From Flavobacteriia bacterium (GTDB lineage Bacteria > Bacteroidota > Bacteroidia > Flavobacteriales_D > Crocinitomicaceae): a stretch of 64,000 nt of DNA. A model generated the notes under the pieces. That model did not search any database. It was not told where the DNA came from and was given only the letters and a program-made list of their open reading frames with translations. Below, in pieces: positions 34,881-44,174 of the stretch. The stretch spans positions 310,001 through 374,000 of the forward strand of contig CANFHU010000001.1 in NCBI GenBank assembly GCA_947446925.1. Reading direction: 5' to 3'. The position numbers were made by a program, and so were the translations under genes. Numbering within the stretch: the stretch's first letter is position 1; each line of letters begins with the position of its first letter.

Positions 34881-37442
34881 TTATGGTAATGCTAATTCTG
34901 GATCCACTTCTTCAGTAGCTTCTCCATCTGTTGATTCTTCGTCACTTCCATCTCCTTCTTCTTCCCGAGTGACCATGCTGTAATTTTCATTACAATCTAC
35001 TTTAGATTCATCAAAATCATCTGGCTTTTCAAAATCATCTTTAGATACTTTTAGTTTAGGATCTTTGTAGACTTTATTCATGAAATACCCATAAATAGGT
35101 AATGCGGTTCGAGCACCTTGTCCTTGATTGGTGGATCTAAATCGAACGCCACGATCTTCTGCTCCAACCCATACACCTGTTGCCAAATCTGGAGTTAAGC
35201 CAATAAACCAACCATCTGAATTACTTTGTGTTGTCCCCGTTTTTCCAGCTGTTGGATATGAAATGTTAGCCCATGCTTGTCCGCTTCGAATACTAGAAGC
35301 AGTTCCGGATCGACACACTTCTTTCATCATATCGATGATCGAATAGGCGTAAGTTTCATTGAATACTTCACGTGTCACAAATTTGTTGGTGTAAATCTCA
35401 TTTCCATAACGATCTTCAATACGAAGTATCGTGGTAGGTTTGTTGAATAATCCATGGTTAACAAACATTGCTTGTGCAGCAACTAATTGATACAACGACA
35501 TGTCTACAGATCCTAATGCCATGGAAGGAGTTAAGTCTCTTTTAGCCAATTTAATATCCATCAACTCTAGAACATTTCCTAATATTTTAGGTCCATTATT
35601 ACCCATGTGGTTAATTGTCCATGCAGCAATATTGTTTAAAGAGTTAGCCAATCCTTTTTTGATGGAAACAGTTCCGCCTTCGCCACCACTTCCTCCTGGA
35701 CACCAAGTTTTGAAGTAAGTTCCGTCATCATGGTAAAGTTTAATACAATGTCTTACGTTTTCTACTTTTGTACACGGTTTGATTACTCCCATAGACATCG
35801 CAGTGGCATATACAAATGGTTTCATGGTAGAACCAACTTGACGAGTACCTTGTCTAACGTGGTCATATGCAAAGTGGTCAATATCTGTACCTCCCACCCA
35901 TGCTTTCACGAATCCTGTTTCTGGTTCAATGGATAATAAACCAGCTTGCAGCATGCCTTTATAGTATTTTATAGAGTCGATAGGTGACATTAACCGTTCT
36001 TCTTCACCATCCCAAGTAAATACTTTGATTGGAATTTTTTCATTAAATTTTTCTAGGATTTGTTCTTCTGTAAACCCAGCATTTGACATGTTATAGTATC
36101 TATCAGAACGCTTGATAGCCGTATTCATAATGCTTTTATATTCTTCCTCTTTTATATCGTTCGAGAAAGGATAATTTCTTAATCCACGGTTATTTTGATC
36201 AAATTGAGGTTGAAGCGTTTGACTTAAATGTCTTTTTACGGCTTCTTCTGCGTACACTTGCATACGGTAATCCACGGTTGTATAAATTCGTAAACCATCT
36301 TCATAGATATTGTATGGACGACTTTTGTCTTCTGGATCTTCTAGATTACGTTTGTAAATAACGTAATCTCCATTTTCATCTTTTTCTGCTAATAAGTCTA
36401 CGACTTCTTTACGAACAGCTTCGCGGAAATAAGTTGCGCGTCCTTTTTTGAAGTTTAATTGTTGGAAATTAGAGAGAATAGGTTTCGTTTTTAATTGATC
36501 ATATTCTGTTTGTGTTAATTTTACACGTAGTCCATCGTTTCCTTTGTTGCTGTTTTTCAACCATTGAAATAATACTTGATTTCTTCTTTCCCAAGCGCGA
36601 ATACTATCTTTTTCACGTGCTGCTGCTACTTCGCTTGCTAGAACTGCGTTTGGAGCGATACCCTTGTTGTTGGCTATTATTCCACGGTAATTTTTTTGCG
36701 AAAATGTATGCGGATTAAATAGAGTTGGGTTTTTACACATCCCCACTAACATAGCAGCTTCTTGTTTTGTAACTGTCTGTGGAGTTTTGTTGTAATAGAT
36801 TTTACAAGCATTTGCAATACCTACAGCATTGTATAAGAAGTCAAATTGATTCAGATACATGGTGATTATTTCCTCTTTCGTAAAAGTTTCTTCAATACGT
36901 GTTGAAATAATATTTTCCCGTACTTTTTCTACTAAACGGTTAACCTTTCTACCTATACTTCCAAACCAAGGTTTTGATTCTTCCTCGCCATTTGCACGAT
37001 CTTCCCTTTGTTTTAGGGTAAATAGTTGTTTTGCTAATTGTTGTGTAATAGTAGATGCTCCTCCTGCACTTCCTGCGTTTGCAATAGCTCGCGCTAAGGC
37101 TTTAAAATCAATTCCTGAGTGATCGAAAAAACGTTCATCTTCCGTTGAAATTAATGCATCTGTAATAAATGGCGAAATAGAGTCGTAATGTGCTACTACA
37201 CGATTTACTTTCCAATAACGACCAAGTTCTGTTTGTCCATCATTGGAATATACGACAGAAGCGGAAAGTTGAGGGTCTTTTAAATCTTCGATCGAAGGAA
37301 GATCAGTAAATGATTGAAAAATTAATAATGAAATAATAAGAGTGATAGGAAAAGTTCCAAGAATCCAAAATAGGCGTGTGAACTTGCGCGCCTTTTCCGG
37401 AGCAGAAAACTTTGATTGTTGTGTTGGTCCTTTTTTAGCCAT
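34881..37442 (-). CDS. Penicillin-binding protein 1A, bifunctional glycosyltransferase/transpeptidase
   Basis: This 853-residue class A PBP has a short cytoplasmic tail, a membrane anchor (about 22-44), a GT51 domain with the catalytic Glu in EDERFFDHSG (E101), and a transpeptidase domain with S538-T-M-K541, S601-L-N603 and K734-T-G736. It polymerises and cross-links peptidoglycan. The acidic C-terminal tail (EEEGDGSDEESTDGEATEE) is low complexity. The family is certain. Confidence 0.96.
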   Translation of the reverse strand: MAKKGPTQQSKFSAPEKARKFTRLFWILGTFPITLIISLLIFQSFTDLPSIEDLKDPQLSASVVYSNDGQTELGRYWKVNRVVAHYDSISPFITDALISTEDERFFDHSGIDFKALARAIANAGSAGGASTITQQLAKQLFTLKQREDRANGEEESKPWFGSIGRKVNRLVEKVRENIISTRIEETFTKEEIITMYLNQFDFLYNAVGIANACKIYYNKTPQTVTKQEAAMLVGMCKNPTLFNPHTFSQKNYRGIIANNKGIAPNAVLASEVAAAREKDSIRAWERRNQVLFQWLKNSNKGNDGLRVKLTQTEYDQLKTKPILSNFQQLNFKKGRATYFREAVRKEVVDLLAEKDENGDYVIYKRNLEDPEDKSRPYNIYEDGLRIYTTVDYRMQVYAEEAVKRHLSQTLQPQFDQNNRGLRNYPFSNDIKEEEYKSIMNTAIKRSDRYYNMSNAGFTEEQILEKFNEKIPIKVFTWDGEEERLMSPIDSIKYYKGMLQAGLLSIEPETGFVKAWVGGTDIDHFAYDHVRQGTRQVGSTMKPFVYATAMSMGVIKPCTKVENVRHCIKLYHDDGTYFKTWCPGGSGGEGGTVSIKKGLANSLNNIAAWTINHMGNNGPKILGNVLELMDIKLAKRDLTPSMALGSVDMSLYQLVAAQAMFVNHGLFNKPTTILRIEDRYGNEIYTNKFVTREVFNETYAYSIIDMMKEVCRSGTASSIRSGQAWANISYPTAGKTGTTQSNSDGWFIGLTPDLATGVWVGAEDRGVRFRSTNQGQGARTALPIYGYFMNKVYKDPKLKVSKDDFEKPDDFDESKVDCNENYSMVTREEEGDGSDEESTDGEATEEVDPELALP

Positions 37443-37463
37443 ATCGCGTATATTTTATCCAAA

Positions 37464-37489
37464 AAAAAGTGCTTCGAAGAGCACTTTTT
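37464..37489 (-). terminator. Terminator after hemD
   Basis: AAAAAGTGC (37464-37472) pairs with GCACTTTTT (37481-37489) around an 8-base loop with T-rich flanks on both strands. It lies between hemD and the PBP1A gene, so the two are separately transcribed. Confidence 0.7.
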
Positions 37490-37498
37490 ACTAATTAA

Positions 37499-38248
37499 TT
37501 ATTTTTTCTTTAGGGATTCTTTGACAAAATTTTCAATTGCTGCAGTCATGCTTGGAGCGTTGGGCTGCGGGGCATGTACATCTAAGCGAAGGTTATTTTT
37601 AATAACTGCATTTGCGGTTGTAGGACCAAAAGCAGCTATTAACGTATTGTTTTGTTTGAAGTCCGGGAAGTTTTTAAATAACGATTCAATTCCACCTGGA
37701 CTAAAGAAAACCAACATATCATAATATACATCTCCCAAATCACTCAAGTCGGAAGCTACTGTTCTGTAAAGCATCGCTTTCGTGAAATTGATATTATGTG
37801 TTTCTAATGTTTCCGGAATTTTATCACGTAGTATATCTGTACAAGGCAATAAATATTTTTCACCCTTATGTTTTTTCATACTATCCATTAAATCTTCAAT
37901 AGATTGTTTTCCAAAGAAAATTTTACGTTTTCGGTAGGTAACATATTTTTGAAGGTATAACGCAACAGCCTCGGATATACAGAAATATTTTAAAGAATCT
38001 GGAACCGTATATCGTGTTTCCTGGGCAATTCGGAAGAAGTGATCAATGGCATTTTTAGAGGTCATAATAACCGCCGTATATTCATTAAAATCAATTCTTT
38101 GTGAACGAAATTCTTGTGCACTCACCCCTTCCACTTTGATAAATGGACGAAAATCTATCTTTAGCTTGTATTTATCAGCTAAATCAAAATAAGGAGACTT
38201 ATCTCCTTCAGGTTTAGGTTGAGAAACCAAAATTGTTTTGATGCTCAA
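37499..38248 (-). CDS. hemD: Uroporphyrinogen-III synthase
   Basis: HemD closes and inverts ring D of hydroxymethylbilane in haem synthesis. The 249-residue protein has the weakly conserved HemD fold, with MTSKNAIDHFF, LPCTDILRDKIPETLE and FFSPGGIESLF, and GPTTANAV near the C terminus. The sequence is divergent, as usual for HemD. It lies 26 bases after the DUF4271 gene on the same strand, a pairing I recall from other Bacteroidetes. Confidence 0.88.
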   Translation of the reverse strand: MSIKTILVSQPKPEGDKSPYFDLADKYKLKIDFRPFIKVEGVSAQEFRSQRIDFNEYTAVIMTSKNAIDHFFRIAQETRYTVPDSLKYFCISEAVALYLQKYVTYRKRKIFFGKQSIEDLMDSMKKHKGEKYLLPCTDILRDKIPETLETHNINFTKAMLYRTVASDLSDLGDVYYDMLVFFSPGGIESLFKNFPDFKQNNTLIAAFGPTTANAVIKNNLRLDVHAPQPNAPSMTAAIENFVKESLKKK

Positions 38249-38274
38249 AATGCTAATTATTAAGTTAATCTATT

Positions 38275-39009
38275 TTATAATTTACCTTCTACTAGCATCC
38301 AAATAGGATACATAGGTATAATTTCAAACATACAAAAGTACAAAATAATATAATACCACGATATGCCCTTTGAAAAAGCAAAGATAATTCCTCTAATTAT
38401 TCTATAAATGTAGCATATACAGAGTATTATCAATAAAACATAGGTAAATGATCCGGCGTTTTTATCGTTAAAAATCCATAGTAATACCAAGAGAGAGAAT
38501 AGTACTCCTAAAAATTTGCAGATTGCCCAATTAGTTAATTTAATTCCTTTTGTAATGCCTATTTCACCGGTGATGTATTCCACCAAACTTAAAAATATAT
38601 ATGGTCCAAACAAGAATAACATCGGTGTATAAATAATTGCTAATAAAGTGCTTATACTTATTGTTTGATGAAAGAAATCAACAGTAAGGTACAGTAGACA
38701 ACTTGCGCAAATTAAAAAGTTTACAATTAGACAGAAAGAGGAAAGTGCTGTTAATGGCATCTCTTCTTGTGAAATTTTTTCTATAGAGCGATTTTTATAG
38801 ATACTTCTACCGATTGCAACCAAGAAATAACTCGAACTCATTCGTGCAAATGTGATGAGTAAAATCCCAATTGAAAGGAATAGGGTAATGGTACCATACA
38901 TGGAATTCACTTTCGGAGAAAGTAGTTTTGGTACTACTATCTCGTGTGTGTTATTAATAATTCCAACTGCGAGTGTGATCAATTTTATCCAACTTTTATC
39001 CGTTGGCAA
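38275..39009 (-). CDS. DUF4271 family multi-spanning membrane protein, start uncertain
   Basis: The product has seven or so hydrophobic helices and the DUF4271 pattern, with FKFLFP-like ITFARMSSSYFL near the start and IRGIIFAFSKGISWYYIILYFCMFEIIPMYP-type ending. The frame reaches only a TTG at 39009 (244 residues). A better-looking start, ATG at 39057-39059 followed by NKKPFF, is one base out of frame because of a run of eight A at 39038-39045; nine would join them and give about 261 residues. A sequencing slip, a strain frameshift, or TTG/internal ATG initiation are all possible. Confidence 0.75.
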   Translation of the reverse strand: MPTDKSWIKLITLAVGIINNTHEIVVPKLLSPKVNSMYGTITLFLSIGILLITFARMSSSYFLVAIGRSIYKNRSIEKISQEEMPLTALSSFCLIVNFLICASCLLYLTVDFFHQTISISTLLAIIYTPMLFLFGPYIFLSLVEYITGEIGITKGIKLTNWAICKFLGVLFSLLVLLWIFNDKNAGSFTYVLLIILCICYIYRIIRGIIFAFSKGISWYYIILYFCMFEIIPMYPIWMLVEGKL

Positions 39010-39194
39010 AATTAGTGTTTTGTTTTTAGGAGTTTCTAAAAAAAAGGTTTTTTATTCATTTCGTATAACTTAAATCCTACATATTTAGGTGCATATATTA
39101 TTTGCTTTACTGTTTAGCAAGTTTCGCAACTATTTTCTTTTAAAAATCTGTAGAATCGACTCCATCTTTATTAGTTTATATTCTATTATAATAG

Positions 39195-39202
39195 TAATTT
39201 TG
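39195..39202 (+). promoter_or_regulatory. Putative -7 promoter box of the acyl-CoA dehydrogenase gene
   Basis: TAATTTTG matches TAnnTTTG and lies 25 bases before the ATG at 39228. Confidence 0.45.
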
Positions 39203-39227
39203 TTCGTAGAATCATTTTACATAACTT

Positions 39228-40433
39228 ATGAAGACAGATTTATATTCGCACCCAGATTATTTTAATTTGGATGATTTGTACACGGAAGAACAATTGTTAG
39301 TTCGTGACGCTGCGCGTGCTTGGGTGAAAAAAGAAGTTTCTCCAATCATTGATGAGCATTATGAAAATGCTACTTTTCCTATGCATTTATTACGTGGATT
39401 AGGTGAAATTGGTGCTTTTGGTCCATATATTCCAGAAACGTATGGTGGTCCAGGTTTGGATCAGATTTCGTATGGTTTGATTATGCAAGAATTGGAAAGA
39501 TGTGATTCAGGACTTCGTTCGACTGCATCTGTTCAAAGTTCGTTAGTTATGTATCCAATTTGGAAATATGGTAACGAAGAACAACGCATGAAATACCTTC
39601 CAAAATTAGCTACTGGAGAAATGATGGGATGTTTTGGTTTGACTGAACCAGATCACGGATCAAATCCTGGTGGAATGATTACGAACTTCAAAGATGCTGG
39701 TGATCACGTGATTTTGAATGGTGCTAAAATGTGGATTTCAAATGCACCTTTTGCGGATATCGCAGTTGTTTGGGCGAAAGATGAGACTGGAAGAATTCAT
39801 GGTTTGATCGTAGAGCGTGGAATGGAAGGTTTCTCAACTCCTGAAATGCATGGTAAACTTTCTTTACGTGCTTCCGCTACTGGAGAGTTGATTTTCGTTG
39901 ACGTAAAAGTTCCAAAAGCAAATATTTTACCAAACAAAACAGGATTAGGTGCTCCACTTGGATGTTTAGATTCTGCACGTTTTGGGATTGCATGGGGTGC
40001 TTTAGGTGCTGCTATGGATTGTTATGACCAAGCTTTGAGATATTGTAAAGAGAGAACACAATTTGGTGTTCCAATTGGTTCTTTCCAATTACAACAAAAG
40101 AAATTGGCGGAAATGATTACTGAAATCACAAAAGCACAATTATTAACGTTCCGTTTAGGTCAATTGAGAAACGAAGGTAGAGCAACTTCTGCACAAATTT
40201 CCATGGCAAAACGTAACAACTGTGAAATCGCGATCAACATCGCTCGTGAGGCAAGACAAATTCACGGTGGTATGGGTATTACTTCTGAATACTCTATGAT
40301 GCGTCACATGGCGAATTTAGAGTCGGTTGTAACGTATGAAGGTACACATGATATTCACTTGTTAATTACAGGTATGGACGTTACAGGTATACCTGCTTTC
40401 GCACGCGACATGCCAGATTTATCTAAAATGTAA
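39228..40433 (+). CDS. Acyl-CoA dehydrogenase, glutaryl-CoA dehydrogenase type
   Basis: This 401-residue FAD enzyme has the acyl-CoA dehydrogenase blocks CFGLTEPDHGSNPGGM and QIHGGMGITSEY. The catalytic base is E371 in TYEGTHDIH, the position typical of glutaryl-CoA dehydrogenase. It would decarboxylate glutaryl-CoA to crotonyl-CoA in lysine and tryptophan breakdown. The gene is monocistronic, ended by a terminator. The substrate is inferred from overall similarity, not from a decisive residue set. Confidence 0.9.
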   Translation: MKTDLYSHPDYFNLDDLYTEEQLLVRDAARAWVKKEVSPIIDEHYENATFPMHLLRGLGEIGAFGPYIPETYGGPGLDQISYGLIMQELERCDSGLRSTASVQSSLVMYPIWKYGNEEQRMKYLPKLATGEMMGCFGLTEPDHGSNPGGMITNFKDAGDHVILNGAKMWISNAPFADIAVVWAKDETGRIHGLIVERGMEGFSTPEMHGKLSLRASATGELIFVDVKVPKANILPNKTGLGAPLGCLDSARFGIAWGALGAAMDCYDQALRYCKERTQFGVPIGSFQLQQKKLAEMITEITKAQLLTFRLGQLRNEGRATSAQISMAKRNNCEIAINIAREARQIHGGMGITSEYSMMRHMANLESVVTYEGTHDIHLLITGMDVTGIPAFARDMPDLSKM

Positions 40434-40458
40434 TCGAAAGAAATTTCTAGCATATAGG

Positions 40459-40486
40459 AGGCCGCTCGAAAGAGTGGCCTTTTTTT
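40459..40486. terminator. Terminator between convergent genes
   Basis: AGGCCGCTC (40459-40467) pairs with GAGTGGCCT (40472-40480) around GAAA, followed by six T. It serves the acyl-CoA dehydrogenase gene, and the response regulator gene from the other strand ends inside its T run. Confidence 0.85.
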
Positions 40487-41174
40487 ATTCCTTTACAAAT
40501 TTGTAACCAACCCCTCTTATACTGTGAAAGTATTTTGGTGTTTTAGGATCTGTTTCAAAGATTTTACGAAAGTTAAGGATATAGTTATCAATTGTTCTAG
40601 ATGTTGGAAACTGATCATTTCCCCAAAGGGTGTCGAGAATTTCATCTCTGGAAATGACTAGTCCTTGTTTGGAATTAAATAGTTTCAATAGATCGATTTC
40701 TCGTTTGCTTAAATCGTGTTTTTCACTAGTATGTATATTGCTAACTAAATAACTGGTAAAATCCACGGAAAAGTCTCCAATACTGATTTTATCGATAACA
40801 GAGGTTACCTCTTCGATTCCTTCTACCAATATTTGAATACGAAGCAATAATTCTTCTAAATCAAAAGGTTTAGGGAGGTAATCATTTGCCCCTAATTTTA
40901 ATCCTGCAATGCGGTCTTGCGTGGTACCTTTGGCAGATAAAAATAGAATAGGTACACGGCTATATTTACGAATTTCTTTGCAGATGGTGAGTCCACTAAC
41001 TTCAGGAAGCATGACATCTAAAATCACTAAATCAAAACTATCCATTTCAAAAGCACGTAAGAACGCTTCTGTACCGTGCACAATCGTATCGACGGAATAG
41101 CCTTCTAATTCCAGATTCATTTTGATTAAATCCGATAGGCTTTCTTCATCTTCTATTAAACAAATCTTTTTCAA
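40485..41174 (-). CDS. OmpR-family response regulator
   Basis: The 229-residue protein has a receiver domain with phospho-acceptor D53 (VILDVMLPE) and K102 (LPKPFD), and a winged-helix DNA-binding domain ending IRGVGYKFVKE. Its cognate kinase is not next to it. It lies 9 bases after truB on the same strand, so it may be read from the ftsX-truB unit. Pairing with the kinase at 13406-17047 is possible but that kinase is NtrY-like, which normally pairs with an NtrC-type regulator. Confidence 0.92.
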   Translation of the reverse strand: MKKICLIEDEESLSDLIKMNLELEGYSVDTIVHGTEAFLRAFEMDSFDLVILDVMLPEVSGLTICKEIRKYSRVPILFLSAKGTTQDRIAGLKLGANDYLPKPFDLEELLLRIQILVEGIEEVTSVIDKISIGDFSVDFTSYLVSNIHTSEKHDLSKREIDLLKLFNSKQGLVISRDEILDTLWGNDQFPTSRTIDNYILNFRKIFETDPKTPKYFHSIRGVGYKFVKE

Positions 41175-41183
41175 AAGTATGGA

Positions 41184-41873
41184 TTATGTGTTATGAATGG
41201 TGGTGATCCAGTCGTCTACGGATTTGGAATTTTCGATTAAAAAACTTCCGGAGGCAGTTCTTCGCAAAGCGATTAATGCTGCTCCTGATTTCAGTTTTTC
41301 TCCAAAGTCATTCGCAATGGAACGAATATAGGTTCCCTTACTACACGTGATTTTGAAGTCTATTTCCGGAAAACGAGTGGCATCGATGTCGAAGGAAGAA
41401 ATGGAAATCTTATTGGCTTTAAGTATTACTTCTTTACCAGCTCTTGCTAGGTCGTAAGCACGTTTTCCATCTATTTGTTTAGCAGAAAATATGGGAGGTA
41501 CTTGGTCTTGTTCGCCTAAAAAAGAAAGACGTACTTCTTCGATTAATTCTGGCGTAATATGATTGATTGGAAATTCTTGGTTAAATTCCGTTTCTAAATC
41601 GTATGATGGAGTTGTTTTACCAACCAAAATAGTACCCGTATAGGTTTTATCCTCCATCACAAATTGATCAATCTTCTTGGTGTTTTTTCCGGTGCAAATA
41701 ATTAAAAGTCCGGTTGCTAACGGATCTAAAGTTCCAGCATGCCCCACTTTAAATTTTTTGATTCCAAGTTTTTGTTTAAGGTTCCAACGTAATTTGTTGA
41801 CAACATCAAAAGAGGTCCAGTTAATTGGTTTATCTACCAATAAAGTTTCTCCAGCTTGGAAATCGTATTGCAT
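41184..41873 (-). CDS. truB: tRNA pseudouridine(55) synthase
   Basis: TruB makes the near-universal pseudouridine 55 in the T loop of tRNAs. Starting at the ATG at 41873 the protein has 229 residues and begins MQYDFQAGETLLVDKPINWT. The catalytic Asp is D50 in GHAGTLDPLATGLL. An upstream in-frame start at 41996 would add 41 residues translated from a repeat and part of uppP, so I reject it. It belongs to the ftsX-DUF3098-uppP-truB run. Confidence 0.95.
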   Translation of the reverse strand: MQYDFQAGETLLVDKPINWTSFDVVNKLRWNLKQKLGIKKFKVGHAGTLDPLATGLLIICTGKNTKKIDQFVMEDKTYTGTILVGKTTPSYDLETEFNQEFPINHITPELIEEVRLSFLGEQDQVPPIFSAKQIDGKRAYDLARAGKEVILKANKISISSFDIDATRFPEIDFKITCSKGTYIRSIANDFGEKLKSGAALIALRRTASGSFLIENSKSVDDWITTIHNT

Positions 41874-41910
41874 TAATTTGAAAATTTGAAAATGAGTGAA
41901 TTTGAAAATG
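41874..41910. repeat. Solo AATTTGAAR repeat between truB and uppP
   Basis: The sequence TAATTTGAAAATTTGAAAAT then GAGTGAATTTGAAAATG matches the left flank of the four-helix gene (33736-33773) closely, but no gene lies here. It sits directly after the truB start codon on the plus strand. Confidence 0.7.
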
Positions 41911-41916
41911 CAGTTG

Positions 41917-42747
41917 CTATTTATTGAAAAATACTTCAAAAATAATAAATGCGATACCAAGCACGATGCGGTACCATCCCCACATTTTGAATCCATATTT
42001 CTTTAAGATTCCGATGAAGAATTTGATGGCAAGAACCGCAACCGCAAAAGCAACGATATTTCCAATAATGAACAAGATTAAATAATTTTTCTGTAACAAC
42101 ATTTCGTAGCCTTTCATTTCCACGATTTGTCCAACAGCTACTGGGACATCCCAATCTTTCAAGAAAATAGAATAACTAGTTACTGCTAACATGGTAGGGA
42201 CTGCTAAAAAGAAGCTGAATTCAGCAGCCATTCGCATAGTCAAACCTTGTTGCATACCACCAATAATCGAAGCGGCAGAGCGACTTGTACCAGGCATCAT
42301 CGCTAAACATTGCCAAAAACCGATCGTAATAGCACTTTTATTACTTACGTTTTGTTCTTCGTCGATACGTGTATTTTTAAATAAACGATGAATGAACAAC
42401 AAGATGATTCCTCCAACAATTAATGTAATTGCAATAGGAAGCGGTTTTTCTAATACTGCTTCAATTTTATCATCAAATAATTTACCTAATACCAATGCTG
42501 GAATTACAGCTAATCCAATTTTCACGTAGAACTTGAAGTTGGTAAAGTCAAAGAATTTTTTCCAATAAAGAACTACAACTGCAAGTATTGCTCCAAATTG
42601 AATGGAAACTTGGAACATTTTTACAAATACATCTTTTTCAATACCAAAAACGGTACTAGTGAAAATCATGTGTGCTGTAGAAGAAACAGGAAGGAATTCG
42701 GTTAGTCCCTCGATAATTGCAAGGACAATTGCTTGAAGAAAATCCAT
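41917..42747 (-). CDS. uppP: Undecaprenyl-diphosphatase UppP/BacA
   Basis: This 276-residue integral membrane phosphatase recycles undecaprenyl pyrophosphate for cell-wall synthesis and can give bacitracin resistance. The signature EGLTEFLPVSSTAH (E13, E17, H26) and PGTSRSAA are both present, with about eight helices. It is 3 bases from the DUF3098 gene. Confidence 0.95.
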   Translation of the reverse strand: MDFLQAIVLAIIEGLTEFLPVSSTAHMIFTSTVFGIEKDVFVKMFQVSIQFGAILAVVVLYWKKFFDFTNFKFYVKIGLAVIPALVLGKLFDDKIEAVLEKPLPIAITLIVGGIILLFIHRLFKNTRIDEEQNVSNKSAITIGFWQCLAMMPGTSRSAASIIGGMQQGLTMRMAAEFSFFLAVPTMLAVTSYSIFLKDWDVPVAVGQIVEMKGYEMLLQKNYLILFIIGNIVAFAVAVLAIKFFIGILKKYGFKMWGWYRIVLGIAFIIFEVFFNK

Positions 42748-42749
42748 TT

Positions 42750-43013
42750 TTAGTTTGCTGGAGTTTCGTTACTGTCTGTTTTCTTTGGTTTTTTCATGAT
42801 TGCATAAATCATAATGATGTAACCCGCAATAATTAATATTGGAGAAACGGTCAAACGAACCGGTGAAAATAGTGCTTCAGCATCAAATTTTGTTGGATCC
42901 GCAGAACCACCACCAATCATTAAAATAAATCCAATAATGTTGATTACCAATCCAATAATTAGTAATTTATAGTTTAAATCTTGAAATGCGAATCGGTGAT
43001 TTGCTTTGTCCAT
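42750..43013 (-). CDS. DUF3098 family membrane protein
   Basis: An 87-residue protein with two membrane helices (about 17-35 and 55-75) and a basic C-terminal tail. The DUF3098 pattern (GLVINIIGFILMIGGG, RLTVSPILIIAGY) is clear. The function is unknown. The gene lies between ftsX and uppP, its usual place in Bacteroidetes, suggesting a role in division or wall synthesis. Confidence 0.88.
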   Translation of the reverse strand: MDKANHRFAFQDLNYKLLIIGLVINIIGFILMIGGGSADPTKFDAEALFSPVRLTVSPILIIAGYIIMIYAIMKKPKKTDSNETPAN

Positions 43014-43028
43014 GGGTATCTAGTTTAA

Positions 43029-43919
43029 TTAATATAAGTCATCTAATTTCATGCGTAAATACTTGTTTAATGCAAACCAAGTAGAAACGAGTGTAATAAT
43101 AATTCCAATCGATATGATAGAAATGAATAGAACTAAAAGTGTTTGTAGGTTAAATGCGATCTCAACGGAATCTACTAAATTGTTAATAGTGTAAAACAAG
43201 GATACCAACAAAGCCATACCAATTAATGCAGAAACAATACCTTGTAATATCGCTTGAGTTAAAAAAGGTTTACGAATAAATCCAGAAGTTGCACCTACTA
43301 ACTGCATGGTTTTGATTGTAAAACGTTTGGAGTATAATGCTAAACGGATGGTATTATTTATCATTGCTACAGCGACAACAATTAATAAAGCAGCAACAAT
43401 CAAGAATAGGAAAACGAATTGTCTGAAACCAAGGTTTACTTGTTCCACGCTTGCTTCGTCGTAATTCACCTCGTCGATTTGCTTTTTATATGCTCTTAAT
43501 AATTTATGTTTGATGAATAACATGCCTTTTTTATTTGCATATTTCTCTTTAGGTCGGTAACTTATTGTTGGAGGCAGCGGATTTGATTTCTCAAAAATGG
43601 AAAGTATTTCTTTTGTGTTATTGGTAGATCCACTGAATTCGCTCATTGCACGATCTGGCGAAATAAAAGTTACTTCTTTAAATTCCGGCCACGTATTTAT
43701 TTCAAGTTCAATTTGTTTTATATCGGCATTTGTTTGTTCCTGTTTAAAAAACAAATCCCCTTGAAGGTTTTCTTTCGCTTGTGTTTGGATGGATTTTAGT
43801 CCTAACATCCCACCTAACACTAAACCAATCATAAATAGCACCAAGGAAATACCGATAACAGTAGAAACGTAACTGGTACGTAGTCCTTTGCGGCTGTATT
43901 TTTCTGCAGATTCACTCAT
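43029..43919 (-). CDS. ftsX: Cell division ABC-like protein FtsX
   Basis: FtsX forms with FtsE a transmembrane complex that controls wall hydrolases at the septum. The 296-residue protein begins MSESAEKYSRKGLRTSYVST, has an N-terminal helix (about 20-45), an extracytoplasmic domain and three C-terminal helices. An in-frame extension upstream to 43976 looks spurious. No ftsE is in the window, which is common in Bacteroidetes where it lies apart. Confidence 0.92.
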   Translation of the reverse strand: MSESAEKYSRKGLRTSYVSTVIGISLVLFMIGLVLGGMLGLKSIQTQAKENLQGDLFFKQEQTNADIKQIELEINTWPEFKEVTFISPDRAMSEFSGSTNNTKEILSIFEKSNPLPPTISYRPKEKYANKKGMLFIKHKLLRAYKKQIDEVNYDEASVEQVNLGFRQFVFLFLIVAALLIVVAVAMINNTIRLALYSKRFTIKTMQLVGATSGFIRKPFLTQAILQGIVSALIGMALLVSLFYTINNLVDSVEIAFNLQTLLVLFISIISIGIIITLVSTWFALNKYLRMKLDDLY

Positions 43920-44057
43920 TGTCGCGAAGTTAGGAAAATTTAATGTAAGAAAAAACGAAGTTGGAACCTTAAACAAATTTTAACAACAAAAAATGGAGAA
44001 ATTTCGGGAATAGTGTGTGTATTGAGTAGGGGAAGAATGCGTACATTTATTGTTTTT

Positions 44058-44155
44058 AATCATTAAGAACTTGAGAAGTTTAGAACCCTTTTATTGAAGG
44101 AGGAATGGGAGAACATTGCGTTCACGATGTTCATTTTTTGATTCTTAATAGGGTT
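44058..44155. repeat. Inverted-repeat element related to the 1222-1561 repeat
   Basis: TTAATCATTAAGAACTTGAG at the left and GATTCTTAATAGGG at the right form a loose inverted repeat with ATTAAGAA/TTCTTAAT arms about 80 bases apart. It resembles the AACCATTAAG...TTCTTAATGGT ends at 1222-1561. It lies in the 255-bp gap between the divergent ftsX and HAD genes. Confidence 0.5.
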
Positions 44156-44174
44156 TGATAAAAATTAGAATAGA

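Noticed and set aside
41874-41996. Longer TruB with 41 extra residues
   Set aside because: The extra part is translated from a non-coding repeat and the end of uppP, and MQYDF at 41873 matches the family start.
43920-43976. Longer FtsX with 19 extra residues
   Set aside because: The extension is hydrophobic filler; MSESAEKYSRKG is the expected cytoplasmic start.
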